NCBI GenBank assembly: GCA_964621845.1
Contig: CAZUOL010000059.1
Coordinates: forward strand, 1 to 21,014
Direction: 5' to 3'
Origin: CAYRKQ01 sp964621845
Lineage (GTDB): Bacteria; Patescibacteriota; Saccharimonadia; Saccharimonadales; UBA7683
DNA length: 21,014 bases
The notes beneath the pieces are model-generated. The model saw only the letters and a program-made list of their open reading frames with translations, was not told where the DNA came from and did no database searches. This document shows positions 1-5,978 of the stretch, one piece after another (positions within the stretch are counted from its first letter, which is position 1; each line of letters starts with the position of its first letter). Made by a program: the position numbers and the translations under genes.

Positions 1-1
1 A

Positions 2-487
2 GACAAAGTAGTTGAAATATCAGAAGTAAACCCCATCAGCCTACTTCGAACACTCCATAGCGACTACGAAGTACAAGCCCAGACAAAAGGTCTCAAATTA
101 GTTACACACGCAGCACCAGAAACAAAACCTATTCAAACCTCAGAATTGTATCTCCACGAAATATTGCAAAACTTTATTACAAACGCTATAAAGTACACAA
201 AAGAAGGCTCAGTCGTGTTACACGTACGTTCAGATACACAAGGAAACGCCGTTTTCTCCGTTGCCGATACGGGTATCGGGCTTAGCAAGGCTGACCAAAA
301 GCATGTTTTTGAAAAATTCTTCCGTAGTGAAGACTTTCGAACGCGCGAATCGAGTGGCACAGGACTTGGGTTATACGTCACTGAAAAAATTGCGCACAAA
401 ATTGGAGCAACGATAACATTTGAAAGCGAACTAAATAAGGGCACAACGTTTACCGTAGTCGTGCCAAGCATGAAAAAGCCTAGTTGA
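2..487 (+). CDS. Sensor histidine kinase, C-terminal part (5' truncated by window)
   Basis: The reading frame is open from the first bases of the window, so the gene begins upstream; an internal TTG at 146 is not the true start. The visible part is the HATPase_c domain that binds ATP and phosphorylates the dimerisation histidine of a two-component sensor. The N box reads QNFITNAIKYT, followed by the G1 box DTGIGL, the F box FEKFFR and the G2 box GTGLGL, in the usual order and spacing. The protein ends soon after the domain with MKKPS and a TGA stop. The sensor part, the phospho-accepting histidine and any partner regulator lie outside the window, so the signal is unknown. The promoter of the next gene overlaps its last codons. 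Confidence 0.93.
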   Translation, partial: DKVVEISEVNPISLLRTLHSDYEVQAQTKGLKLVTHAAPETKPIQTSELYLHEILQNFITNAIKYTKEGSVVLHVRSDTQGNAVFSVADTGIGLSKADQKHVFEKFFRSEDFRTRESSGTGLGLYVTEKIAHKIGATITFESELNKGTTFTVVVPSMKKPS

Positions 488-512
488 TTTTTTGCACACT
501 CTTTGCTATTAT
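484..512 (+). promoter_or_regulatory. Promoter for secE-nusG, with extended -10
   Basis: TTGATT (484-489), a 17-bp spacer and TATTAT (507-512) preceded by TGC, which makes an extended -10. It overlaps the stop codon of the kinase gene. Transcription should begin about 519, directly before the hairpin at 522-544. Confidence 0.65.
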
Positions 513-521
513 TGACTTGAC

Positions 522-544
522 GAGCTGATAAAAAGCTCTTTTTT
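522..544 (+). terminator. Hairpin with U-run between kinase and secE
   Basis: GAGCT pairs with AGCTC around a seven-base loop and is followed by six T. It may end the kinase transcript. Because the secE promoter appears to lie upstream of it, it would also sit at the very 5' end of the secE transcript, where it could act as an attenuator or a 5' stabilising hairpin. The stem is only 5 bp, so strength is uncertain. Confidence 0.5.
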
Positions 545-573
545 AATACGTATAAATACAGAGAAGGTGAGGC

Positions 574-867
574 ATGAAAGTATTTAGACCTGCTGCAAAT
601 GCTATCGGACGTTTTCTTAAAAAACTGACTGCGCCGATCCGCAGCACAAAGGCTTGGAAGTGGCTCCGTAAGCACCTAATTCGTTCGCCGTTTCGAGGGT
701 ACTTTGTATCATCATGGCACGAACTGAAAAAAGTGGACTGGCCGGACCGCAGAACCAGCCTGAAGCTCACAGGTATTGTAGTAGCCTTCACATTTATTTT
801 TGCTATTTTCACCACAATACTCGATTACGGTTTTGAAAAGATCGCAAAGCAAATATTTCTTAAATAA
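574..867 (+). CDS. secE: Preprotein translocase subunit SecE
   Basis: SecE clamps the SecY channel in the cytoplasmic membrane and is needed for protein export. The C-terminal half carries the bacterial SecE signature: an amphipathic helix with WHELKKVDWP, then one transmembrane helix (about residues 66-86, TGIVVAFTFIFAIFTTIL). At 97 residues it is longer than a minimal one-helix SecE (about 60-65) because of a basic N-terminal stretch of about 45 residues rich in K, R and W. The start follows GAAGGTGAGG at a good distance. It is followed 17 bp later by nusG, the usual secE-nusG pair, so the two are probably cotranscribed. Confidence 0.93.
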   Translation: MKVFRPAANAIGRFLKKLTAPIRSTKAWKWLRKHLIRSPFRGYFVSSWHELKKVDWPDRRTSLKLTGIVVAFTFIFAIFTTILDYGFEKIAKQIFLK

Positions 868-884
868 CGGAAGGAACATCTGAA

Positions 885-1430
885 ATGACCGCAAAAAGAT
901 ACGATTCAAGCAAACAGTGGTACGCCATTCACACCTATTCTGGCTACGAAGAAAAGGTAGCAGAAAGCATTAAGCAGCGAGCAGACAGCTTAGATATGGC
1001 AGATAAAATTTTTGATGTGGTAGTGCCAAAAGAAAAGCAGATTGAAATTAAAAATGGCAAACGAAAAGTGGTGGAGAAAAAGATTTTTCAAGGCTACGTG
1101 CTTGTTCAGATGAAAATGAGCGAAGACGCGTGGTATATCGTTCGCAATACCCCGAATGTGACTGGATTCGTTGGCTCCGGAACCGAACCAACGCAAGTTG
1201 AAGACGACGAAATGGCAAAAATCATGAAACGAATGGGTGCTGAAGATCCAAAACATAAAATTGATTTTACTGTTGGTGAAGTAGTAAATATTATCGACGG
1301 GCCATTCAAGGGCTTTGACGGCGCCATTAATGAAATTGATGCTGCAAAAGGCAAACTCAAAGTACTTGTGAGCATGTTTGGGCGTGAAACTCCTGTTGAG
1401 CTCGATGCCCTTCAGGTTAAGAAAGTGTAG
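885..1430 (+). CDS. nusG: Transcription termination/antitermination factor NusG
   Basis: NusG binds RNA polymerase, modulates pausing and Rho action, and couples transcription to translation. The N-terminal NGN domain begins QWYAIHTYSGYEEKV, and it contains the FQGYVLVQM and TPNVTGFVG segments typical of the family. The C-terminal KOW domain is clear (VGEVVNIIDGPFKGFDG, then VSMFGRETPVELD). The length of 181 residues is normal for a bacterial NusG. The start is preceded by GGAAGG. It lies between secE and rplK as in most bacteria, but with a small orphan gene inserted before rplK. Confidence 0.97.
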   Translation: MTAKRYDSSKQWYAIHTYSGYEEKVAESIKQRADSLDMADKIFDVVVPKEKQIEIKNGKRKVVEKKIFQGYVLVQMKMSEDAWYIVRNTPNVTGFVGSGTEPTQVEDDEMAKIMKRMGAEDPKHKIDFTVGEVVNIIDGPFKGFDGAINEIDAAKGKLKVLVSMFGRETPVELDALQVKKV

Positions 1431-1437
1431 CTCATTA

Positions 1438-1665
1438 ATGGCCGGCTTTGAAAAGCAGGGTGTAACAGCAACCTCATGTGAACCATTCGCAGATTGGTGT
1501 AACGAGAACGGTGTAAATCTGAGAGTATCATCAAACGGCGATACGAGAGCTGTGGCAATTCGCATTGAATGGAATAATATGCTCGCAGCAACCGCAGCAG
1601 GCGATCATGAAAAAGCAGCCATACATATAGCCGGATTGGTTACACTTGAGCAAAGCCAAGCATAA
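1438..1665 (+). CDS. Small orphan protein between nusG and rplK (75 aa)
   Basis: I do not recognise this protein. The ATG at 1438 lies 7 bp after the nusG stop; a longer in-frame start at 1378 would run through the NusG coding sequence and is unlikely. There is only a weak purine-rich stretch before the ATG, so translation may be coupled to nusG. The product is acidic to neutral, has no membrane segment, and contains three cysteines/tryptophans near the middle (SCEPFADWCNENG). Its C-terminal part (AAGDHEKAAIHIAGLV) weakly resembles that of the other small orphan after rplK (EAGDMQALRNATHAMHAAGL). That could mean the two are related or could reflect helix composition. It is probably a real gene because the frame is open, compactly placed and collinear with the operon. 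Confidence 0.55.
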   Translation: MAGFEKQGVTATSCEPFADWCNENGVNLRVSSNGDTRAVAIRIEWNNMLAATAAGDHEKAAIHIAGLVTLEQSQA

Positions 1666-1668
1666 GAC

Positions 1669-1697
1669 TTGTTAAAAACAGATGAAAGTAGTAAAAT
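1669..1697 (+). promoter_or_regulatory. Promoter for rplK-rplA
   Basis: TTGTTA (1669-1674), 17-bp spacer, TAAAAT (1692-1697). It lies just after the small orphan gene and gives an untranslated leader of about 65 nt before rplK. That leader contains an A/T-rich inverted repeat (1711-1740). Confidence 0.6.
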
Positions 1698-1710
1698 AAT
1701 ACAGTTACGC

Positions 1711-1740
1711 ACTAAATAAAGCTTCACTTTATTATTTAGT
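1711..1740 (+). repeat. A/T-rich hairpin in rplK leader
   Basis: ACTAAAT at 1711 pairs with ATTTAGT at 1734-1740, with an inner AAAG/CTTT pairing around a short loop. There is no clean U-run after it, so it is more likely a leader structure than a terminator. Its role is unknown. Confidence 0.4.
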
Positions 1741-1767
1741 TCAAAAAGATATCAGGAATAGGAATAT

Positions 1768-2193
1768 ATGGCAAAGAAAATTACAGCGAACTTAAAGCTG
1801 CGCATTCCAGCCGGCAAAGCGAGTGCAGGACCTCCCGTAGGATCAACCCTTGGTCAATATGGATTGAACATGATGGATTTTATTAATCCGTTTAACGATC
1901 AAACAAAAGACATGATGGGTTCTGATGTGATTGTGCATATGCGAATTTATGATGATCGCACCTTTGATTATGACGTCATTGGAGAACCAGCTGATGACAT
2001 GATTCGAAAAGCTGCTGGCATTCAAAAAGGCTCAAGCGAATCACACAAAACGAAAGTAGGCAAACTCACCGACGCCCAGCTTACCGAAATTGCTGAAAAA
2101 AAGATGGCCTACTTAAATGCCAACGATATTGACGCTGCTAAAAAAGTCATTGCCGGTACTGCACGTTCAATGGGCGTGGAGATAGAAGGCTAG
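1768..2193 (+). CDS. rplK: Ribosomal protein uL11
   Basis: uL11 forms the base of the ribosomal stalk with 23S rRNA, where GTPase factors bind. The N-terminal domain shows the family signature (LRIPAGKASAGPPVGSTLGQYG, residues about 11-32). The C-terminal RNA-binding domain contains KAAGIQKGSS, then KVGKLTDAQLTEIAEKKM and GTARSMGVEIEG. The length of 141 residues is exactly typical. A weak purine-rich stretch precedes the ATG. In this genome rplK is separated from rplA by another small orphan gene and the L1-binding leader, instead of being directly adjacent. Confidence 0.97.
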   Translation: MAKKITANLKLRIPAGKASAGPPVGSTLGQYGLNMMDFINPFNDQTKDMMGSDVIVHMRIYDDRTFDYDVIGEPADDMIRKAAGIQKGSSESHKTKVGKLTDAQLTEIAEKKMAYLNANDIDAAKKVIAGTARSMGVEIEG

Positions 2194-2194
2194 C

Positions 2195-2404
2195 ATGGCA
2201 GGCGTACATACTGTGTATACTGCGCCTCACTGCGATACACCTACACCAGAAAGTTCAGCATGGCAGACGCTGCCAGTTGAAGAAATAGCACGTCTAACGG
2301 GCGCAGTGATCGTCGCTGACGAGGCAGGGGATATGCAAGCCTTAAGAAACGCAACTCATGCGATGCATGCAGCAGGATTAATGCACGAAATACCTATCGT
2401 TTAA
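2195..2404 (+). CDS. Small orphan protein between rplK and rplA (69 aa)
   Basis: Unrecognised. Its ATG starts one base after the rplK stop, and a Shine-Dalgarno-like GGAGATAGAAGG lies inside the end of rplK, so its translation is probably coupled to uL11 synthesis. The product is soluble, mildly acidic and Ala/His rich, with a predicted helical end (ADEAGDMQALRNATHAMHAAGL). No motif indicates a function. The tight coupling is the best evidence that it is real. It could be an unrecognised small ribosome- or translation-associated protein, but that rests only on location. Confidence 0.55.
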   Translation: MAGVHTVYTAPHCDTPTPESSAWQTLPVEEIARLTGAVIVADEAGDMQALRNATHAMHAAGLMHEIPIV

Positions 2405-2415
2405 CAATAATATGA

Positions 2416-2443
2416 GTGGGAGGCCAAAAGCCGCTAGAACCAC
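2416..2443 (+). promoter_or_regulatory. Ribosomal protein L1 binding site in mRNA leader of rplA
   Basis: The sequence GTGGGAGG, then CAAAA, then GCC, then TAGAACCAC folds as GUGG/CCAC closing an inner GGC/GCC hairpin with an asymmetric purine loop. This is the form of the L1-binding motif that mimics the 23S rRNA L1 site and lets L1 repress its own translation. A second small hairpin (CCGAG 2446-2450 with CTCGG 2459-2463) follows and ends directly before the rplA ribosome binding site. Confidence 0.72.
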
Positions 2444-2479
2444 GACCGAGAAGCCACACTCGGAGAAAAGGAGCAAATT

Positions 2480-3442
2480 ATGGCAACAAAGAAGACAAAA
2501 GAAGAAGAACAAGCAATTTTGGCTGAGATTAAAGCAACGGAAGCTGCAGTCGTAGAGCAAGAGGCGACCGAAGTAGTTGAAGAAGCACAGGCTGAAACGA
2601 AAATCGCCGCCAAAGCAGGCAAGCGAAGCCTAAAGGGTCAAGAAGAAGCAAAGGCCAAGCAAGAAAAAATAGAGGCCCAAAAATCGGGTGACCACAGCGA
2701 TACAGAAGAGCACGAAGTGAAACGTGGTCCAGCCCCGAAAACTCGATCACGCCTAGAACGACGTAGCAAAGCCTACAAAAAAGCCCATGATCTTATTGAT
2801 AAGCAAAAAGAATACACTCTTAAAGAAGCGTCTGAAATTCTACCCAAAACCAGCAGCGTAAAATTTGATGCTGCAGTTGAACTGCATGTAAATCTAAACG
2901 TCGACCCTCGTCAGGCTGATCAGAACGTTCGAGCAAACGTCACACTACCACATGGAAGCGGAAAAACCGTACGCGTAGCCGTGTTTGCCCCAACCGATCA
3001 GCACGAAGCTATTAAAAAAGCCGGAGCTGACATTGTAGGCGAAGATGAATTTTTGCAACAGCTCGATAAAGAACAGCTCGATTTCGACGTATTGATTGCA
3101 ACTCCACAACTTATGGCAAAGCTCGGTAAATACGCCCGCGTACTCGGCCCTCGCGGCTTGATGCCAAACCCAAAAAGCGGCACTGTCACCGCAAAGCCTG
3201 CCGACGCCGTAAAAGAAGCAAAAGCTGGTAAAGTTGAGTTTCGAGTTGATAAACAAGGTATCATCCACCAGTCGGTTGGCAAGGTGAGCTTTGATACAAA
3301 AAACCTTGCCGAAAATGCGCAGGCTGTACTCAAGGCCATCAAAGACGCAAAACCAGCCAGCATCAAGGGACTTTACATAGAGAAAATCACCATGACAACT
3401 ACTATGGGTCCGAGCGTGGTAATTGCGCTGTCAGAGGCGTAG
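2480..3442 (+). CDS. rplA: Ribosomal protein uL1 with long charged N-terminal extension
   Basis: uL1 forms the mobile stalk at the ribosomal E site and represses its own mRNA. The core from about residue 95 is a standard bacterial L1 (KAHDLIDKQKEYTLKEA, then the hallmark GPRGLMPNPKSGTV and the C-terminal TTTMGPSV). Bacterial L1 is usually about 230 residues. Here there are 320, because about 90 residues rich in K, E, A and Q precede the core. The start at 2480 is well supported by AAAAGGAG seven bases upstream, so the extension is very likely translated. It looks disordered or coiled-coil and lysine-rich, suggesting extra RNA contacts; that is inference. A strong terminator follows. Confidence 0.95.
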   Translation: MATKKTKEEEQAILAEIKATEAAVVEQEATEVVEEAQAETKIAAKAGKRSLKGQEEAKAKQEKIEAQKSGDHSDTEEHEVKRGPAPKTRSRLERRSKAYKKAHDLIDKQKEYTLKEASEILPKTSSVKFDAAVELHVNLNVDPRQADQNVRANVTLPHGSGKTVRVAVFAPTDQHEAIKKAGADIVGEDEFLQQLDKEQLDFDVLIATPQLMAKLGKYARVLGPRGLMPNPKSGTVTAKPADAVKEAKAGKVEFRVDKQGIIHQSVGKVSFDTKNLAENAQAVLKAIKDAKPASIKGLYIEKITMTTTMGPSVVIALSEA

Positions 3443-3473
3443 TCGCCTTGAAAACGTCACGCGCGTGCGCGTC

Positions 3474-3501
3474 AAAAAAGCACCAGAAATGGTGCTTTTT
3501 T
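3474..3501 (+). terminator. Strong bidirectional terminator after rplA
   Basis: A perfect 12-bp stem, AAAAAAGCACCA paired with TGGTGCTTTTTT, closes a GAAA tetraloop and ends in six T (six A on the other strand). A short GC palindrome (ACGCGC-GT-GCGCGT) lies just upstream. Confidence 0.92.
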
Positions 3502-3556
3502 CATACACAACCACTGCATGACGCCCTGGCAATAATAGGTGCGGGTTGCTAATCTG

Positions 3557-3562
3557 ATAGAA
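3557..3562 (+). promoter_or_regulatory. Extended -10 promoter of leaderless orphan-tmk unit
   Basis: TGA followed by TAGAAT (3557-3562) forms an extended -10; no good -35 is visible. The ATG of the 55-residue ORF begins seven bases after the box, so the mRNA would start at or very near the start codon. Confidence 0.5.
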
Positions 3563-3569
3563 TAATTAT

Positions 3570-3737
3570 ATGGACCGTACAAAGAATGAGCGAGCGTCAA
3601 GAGCATTAGGTATTGGCCTGTGTGACAGCCGAAATATACTGAGCGCTGAACAAGGTAGACAGCTAGAACATGACCTCGTTGCGCTACATACGGGGCGGAC
3701 AGGCGTACGTGGCGTTGCATATGAGGTTATTCAGTAA
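3570..3737 (+). CDS. Small orphan protein upstream of tmk (55 aa)
   Basis: A 55-codon ORF starts with ATG seven bases after an extended -10 box, so it is probably translated from a leaderless mRNA. Its TAA stop is immediately followed, with no gap, by the ATG of the thymidylate kinase gene, which has no ribosome binding site of its own outside this ORF. That suggests translational coupling, so the ORF may exist partly to bring ribosomes to tmk. The product is basic, soluble and has no recognised motif (starts MDRTKNERASRALG, ends GVRGVAYEVIQ). Confidence 0.6.
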   Translation: MDRTKNERASRALGIGLCDSRNILSAEQGRQLEHDLVALHTGRTGVRGVAYEVIQ

Positions 3738-4328
3738 ATGGTAAAGAGTATTCTACTAGAAGGCATTGACGGATCAGGTAAATCAACACACGTTGCATTG
3801 CTGCGGCAATATCTTGAAGAAAAAGGCAATAAAGTAGTGGCCCTTCGTGAACCGGGTGGTACCGATTATTATCAGGCCATTCGAGAACACGTACACTTTA
3901 CGGATTTCAAACGGCCTGCCATAAGTGATGCGTTGGTGTGCGCTGGCGGTATTGCCGCGAACATAGATGCAACTCGTGATGCACTAGCAGATGGCAAGTG
4001 GGTCATAACGGATCGCTCATTTATCAGCAACATCTTATATCAAACAGCGCAAGGCCTCGATTATGAAACAGCGAAACGTATTACACTGCTCAGTATTGGT
4101 GATTTTCAGTATGATGTGCGGATCTTAATTGATATCCCCGTAACAATCGGCCGCCAACGCTTAAAAGAAATTGGCAAAGGAACCGACTACTGGGAATCAA
4201 AAGGCCAACAGTACTTTGAAGAAGTCCACAAACTTTACCACCAACATGCCAAGGAATTCGGCCTAACGATAATCGATGGCACTCAATCAATTAAACAAAT
4301 CCAACAAAAAATACAAAGCCTGATTTAA
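3738..4328 (+). CDS. tmk: Thymidylate kinase (dTMP kinase)
   Basis: It phosphorylates dTMP to dTDP with ATP in the cytoplasm, the last committed step to dTTP. The P-loop is GIDGSGKST (residues 9-17), the REPGGT motif is at 37-42, and the DR motif with downstream YQ (TDRSFISNILYQ) starts at 91. These agree with the classical bacterial enzyme. The length of 196 residues is slightly short for the family (about 205-215). The start codon directly follows the stop of the small ORF before it. A second, different thymidylate kinase domain is fused to ThyX further downstream, so this genome seems to encode two. Confidence 0.9.
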   Translation: MVKSILLEGIDGSGKSTHVALLRQYLEEKGNKVVALREPGGTDYYQAIREHVHFTDFKRPAISDALVCAGGIAANIDATRDALADGKWVITDRSFISNILYQTAQGLDYETAKRITLLSIGDFQYDVRILIDIPVTIGRQRLKEIGKGTDYWESKGQQYFEEVHKLYHQHAKEFGLTIIDGTQSIKQIQQKIQSLI

Positions 4329-4355
4329 AATCAACACGTCTCGACATAAAAAATA

Positions 4356-4384
4356 TTGTTTGTTTCTATATTTTATTGTATTAT
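4356..4384 (+). promoter_or_regulatory. Promoter of leaderless cytidine-deaminase-like gene
   Basis: TTGTTT (4356-4361), 17-bp spacer, TATTAT (4379-4384). The ATG at 4391 begins six bases after the -10 box, so the message should be leaderless. This supports 4391 over the in-frame TTG at 4376, which would lie inside the -10 region. Confidence 0.7.
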
Positions 4385-4390
4385 ATATCT

Positions 4391-5191
4391 ATGCCAAAAC
4401 TGTCTCCTGTCCCCGAAATCTATTTGGAGAATATACCAGTCTTAGCCAAAGAACCCGTACCTATCCCTGGGGTTCTCGACGAGGCAGATCTTACATGGTC
4501 GGCAATAAACGCACTCTATGTTGTGCTTCGACAGGCACAAAGCTCCAGTCATTCAGCTATTTCATGGCGTAATTTTCCAGTCGGATGCGCAGCCATAGCT
4601 ACAAACGAGAGTCATGACAGATTCGATTTAGTAACTGGGTACAACGTAAAGCCTACTGCATACAGTGGGTTAAACATACACGCTGAGCAAATGCTGGTTG
4701 AAAGAGCACGTAGATACAGTTTGAGCAGAATCCTCGCATTGGCAGTTATTGGCGAGCCTCAGCAGGACACACAAAGCGGTAGAACAGCGCCTACGCTACA
4801 CCCGTGCGGTCTTTGTAGGACCCATCTTGCTGAATCAGGTTTAATGTCATCTTCAACACTCATAATAAGCAGCGTACCTAACTTTGAGCGTGCTGAGCTG
4901 TACAGTTTCAAAGAGCTCGTAGAGTTTCATGATAGTGACAATGATCGGGAGCTTTGCGGTGTCGAACCTAATACCGTGGCCCAGACCTGCAATTTAGATG
5001 GGAGCACAACAGGTATATGGCAAACAGCACCCCAGCCCTTCAACATGACCGAAGAGGCCTTAAAGAATCGTGGCTACGAACAAGCAGTGGATAGGCTGCT
5101 TTGGTATAAGTGGGCTGAAAGTAATCCTCGTGCATTCGGATCGGCGGCGTTGGTAAATTGGTTTAGATTAGGGCAACCAATGGCATCATAA
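4391..5191 (+). CDS. Cytidine/deoxycytidylate deaminase-family protein
   Basis: A zinc-dependent deaminase fold is visible: HAE at residues 97-99 (zinc ligand and catalytic glutamate, in NIHAEQMLVERA) and PCGLC at 138-142 (two zinc cysteines), with NFPVG at 61-65 resembling the substrate-binding segment of cytidine deaminases. The PCGxC pattern is closest to the Cdd/blasticidin-S deaminase group. At 266 residues it is about twice a typical tetrameric Cdd. The C-terminal 90 or so residues (from the DNDRELCG region to the end) are a tail I do not recognise. It sits among dTMP-synthesis genes, so a role in turning cytosine nucleosides into uracil ones is likely. The exact substrate cannot be told from sequence. 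Confidence 0.82.
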   Translation: MPKLSPVPEIYLENIPVLAKEPVPIPGVLDEADLTWSAINALYVVLRQAQSSSHSAISWRNFPVGCAAIATNESHDRFDLVTGYNVKPTAYSGLNIHAEQMLVERARRYSLSRILALAVIGEPQQDTQSGRTAPTLHPCGLCRTHLAESGLMSSSTLIISSVPNFERAELYSFKELVEFHDSDNDRELCGVEPNTVAQTCNLDGSTTGIWQTAPQPFNMTEEALKNRGYEQAVDRLLWYKWAESNPRAFGSAALVNWFRLGQPMAS

Positions 5192-5200
5192 ATTTTTATT

Positions 5201-5209
5201 TGATACAAT
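5201..5209 (+). promoter_or_regulatory. Extended -10 promoter for dcd and tmk-thyX
   Basis: TGA followed by TACAAT (5204-5209) is an extended -10, the same form as the one before the metK riboswitch. It gives a leader of about 50 nt containing a small AACGA/TCGTT hairpin before the ribosome binding site of dcd. Confidence 0.55.
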
Positions 5210-5264
5210 AGAATCACTGTAACAAAATAAACGAAGGTGGGCTCGTTAATAACGGAGGGTATTC

Positions 5265-5978
5265 GTGGGGGTCTACAGTAACACACAAATTCGAGAAGCA
5301 ATAAAAGCAGGGCACATTGTATGTGTGCCATTTAAAGATGAGCATGTTTCTCACGCTAGTCTAGATGTAACACTTGGCTACTATTTTTACAGGACCGGGC
5401 AGGCCACTAAAGGGTTTGTATACAATCCATTTGATGAATCTGATGTGAAGCGCTATTTTGGCGAAGTACAACAGGCGATTCCGCACCAAGACTGGTGCGC
5501 ACGAAATGGCACAAAGCTGCTCGAAGGCATCCCGCCTGAGCATCCCGTTATTCCACTTCGTCCTGGTGAGCGTATTCTAGCCCACACTCACGAGTTCTTC
5601 GGCATTAAGCCGCCAGGTGCCTATGAGGTAAAGTCGCGGTCAAGCTGGGGTCGGAATGGTGTCGCCGTCTGCTTTGATGCCGGCTGGGTTGATCCGGGTT
5701 ATATTAATCGCTTAACGCTCGAAATATACAACCTTAACGAACACGAGACAATCTTGCTGCCTGTCGGCGAACGGATAGCACAAGCAATCTTCTTAGAAAC
5801 CGGTGAGGTTGAAGGAAACTACGGCGAGGGCCGCCACGACGGTTTTAGCGGTAAATATCAAGTTGGCACAGATTTAGATGATCTTATTGCGAAATGGACC
5901 CCAGAACAGATGCTACCACGCGCCTATAAAGATAATCGAAGCGCACCCGGAGAAATAAAAGGTTTAAAAGCACGGTGA
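5265..5978 (+). CDS. dcd: dCTP deaminase (Dcd/dUTPase superfamily)
   Basis: Family members deaminate dCTP to dUTP, and bifunctional ones go on to dUMP, feeding thymidylate synthesis. The trimeric dUTPase-like fold is recognisable from KSRSSWGR (123-130) and from WVDPGYINRLTLEIYN (141-156), whose glutamate at 153 matches the catalytic residue of Dcd. The start is GTG, supported by ACGGAGGG seven bases upstream. At 237 residues it is longer than E. coli Dcd (193), with an insertion around residues 45-90. Whether it makes dUTP or dUMP cannot be decided by eye. Its stop overlaps the GTG start of the next gene (GTGA). Confidence 0.85.
   Translation: MGVYSNTQIREAIKAGHIVCVPFKDEHVSHASLDVTLGYYFYRTGQATKGFVYNPFDESDVKRYFGEVQQAIPHQDWCARNGTKLLEGIPPEHPVIPLRPGERILAHTHEFFGIKPPGAYEVKSRSSWGRNGVAVCFDAGWVDPGYINRLTLEIYNLNEHETILLPVGERIAQAIFLETGEVEGNYGEGRHDGFSGKYQVGTDLDDLIAKWTPEQMLPRAYKDNRSAPGEIKGLKAR

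Noticed and set aside
133..675. Long reverse-strand ORF opposite the kinase
   Set aside because: It is the shadow of the histidine kinase reading frame and has no start signals or family resemblance.
990..1565. 191-codon reverse-strand ORF
   Set aside because: It lies opposite nusG and the small orphan, has Phe/His-rich composition typical of an antisense frame, and no promoter.
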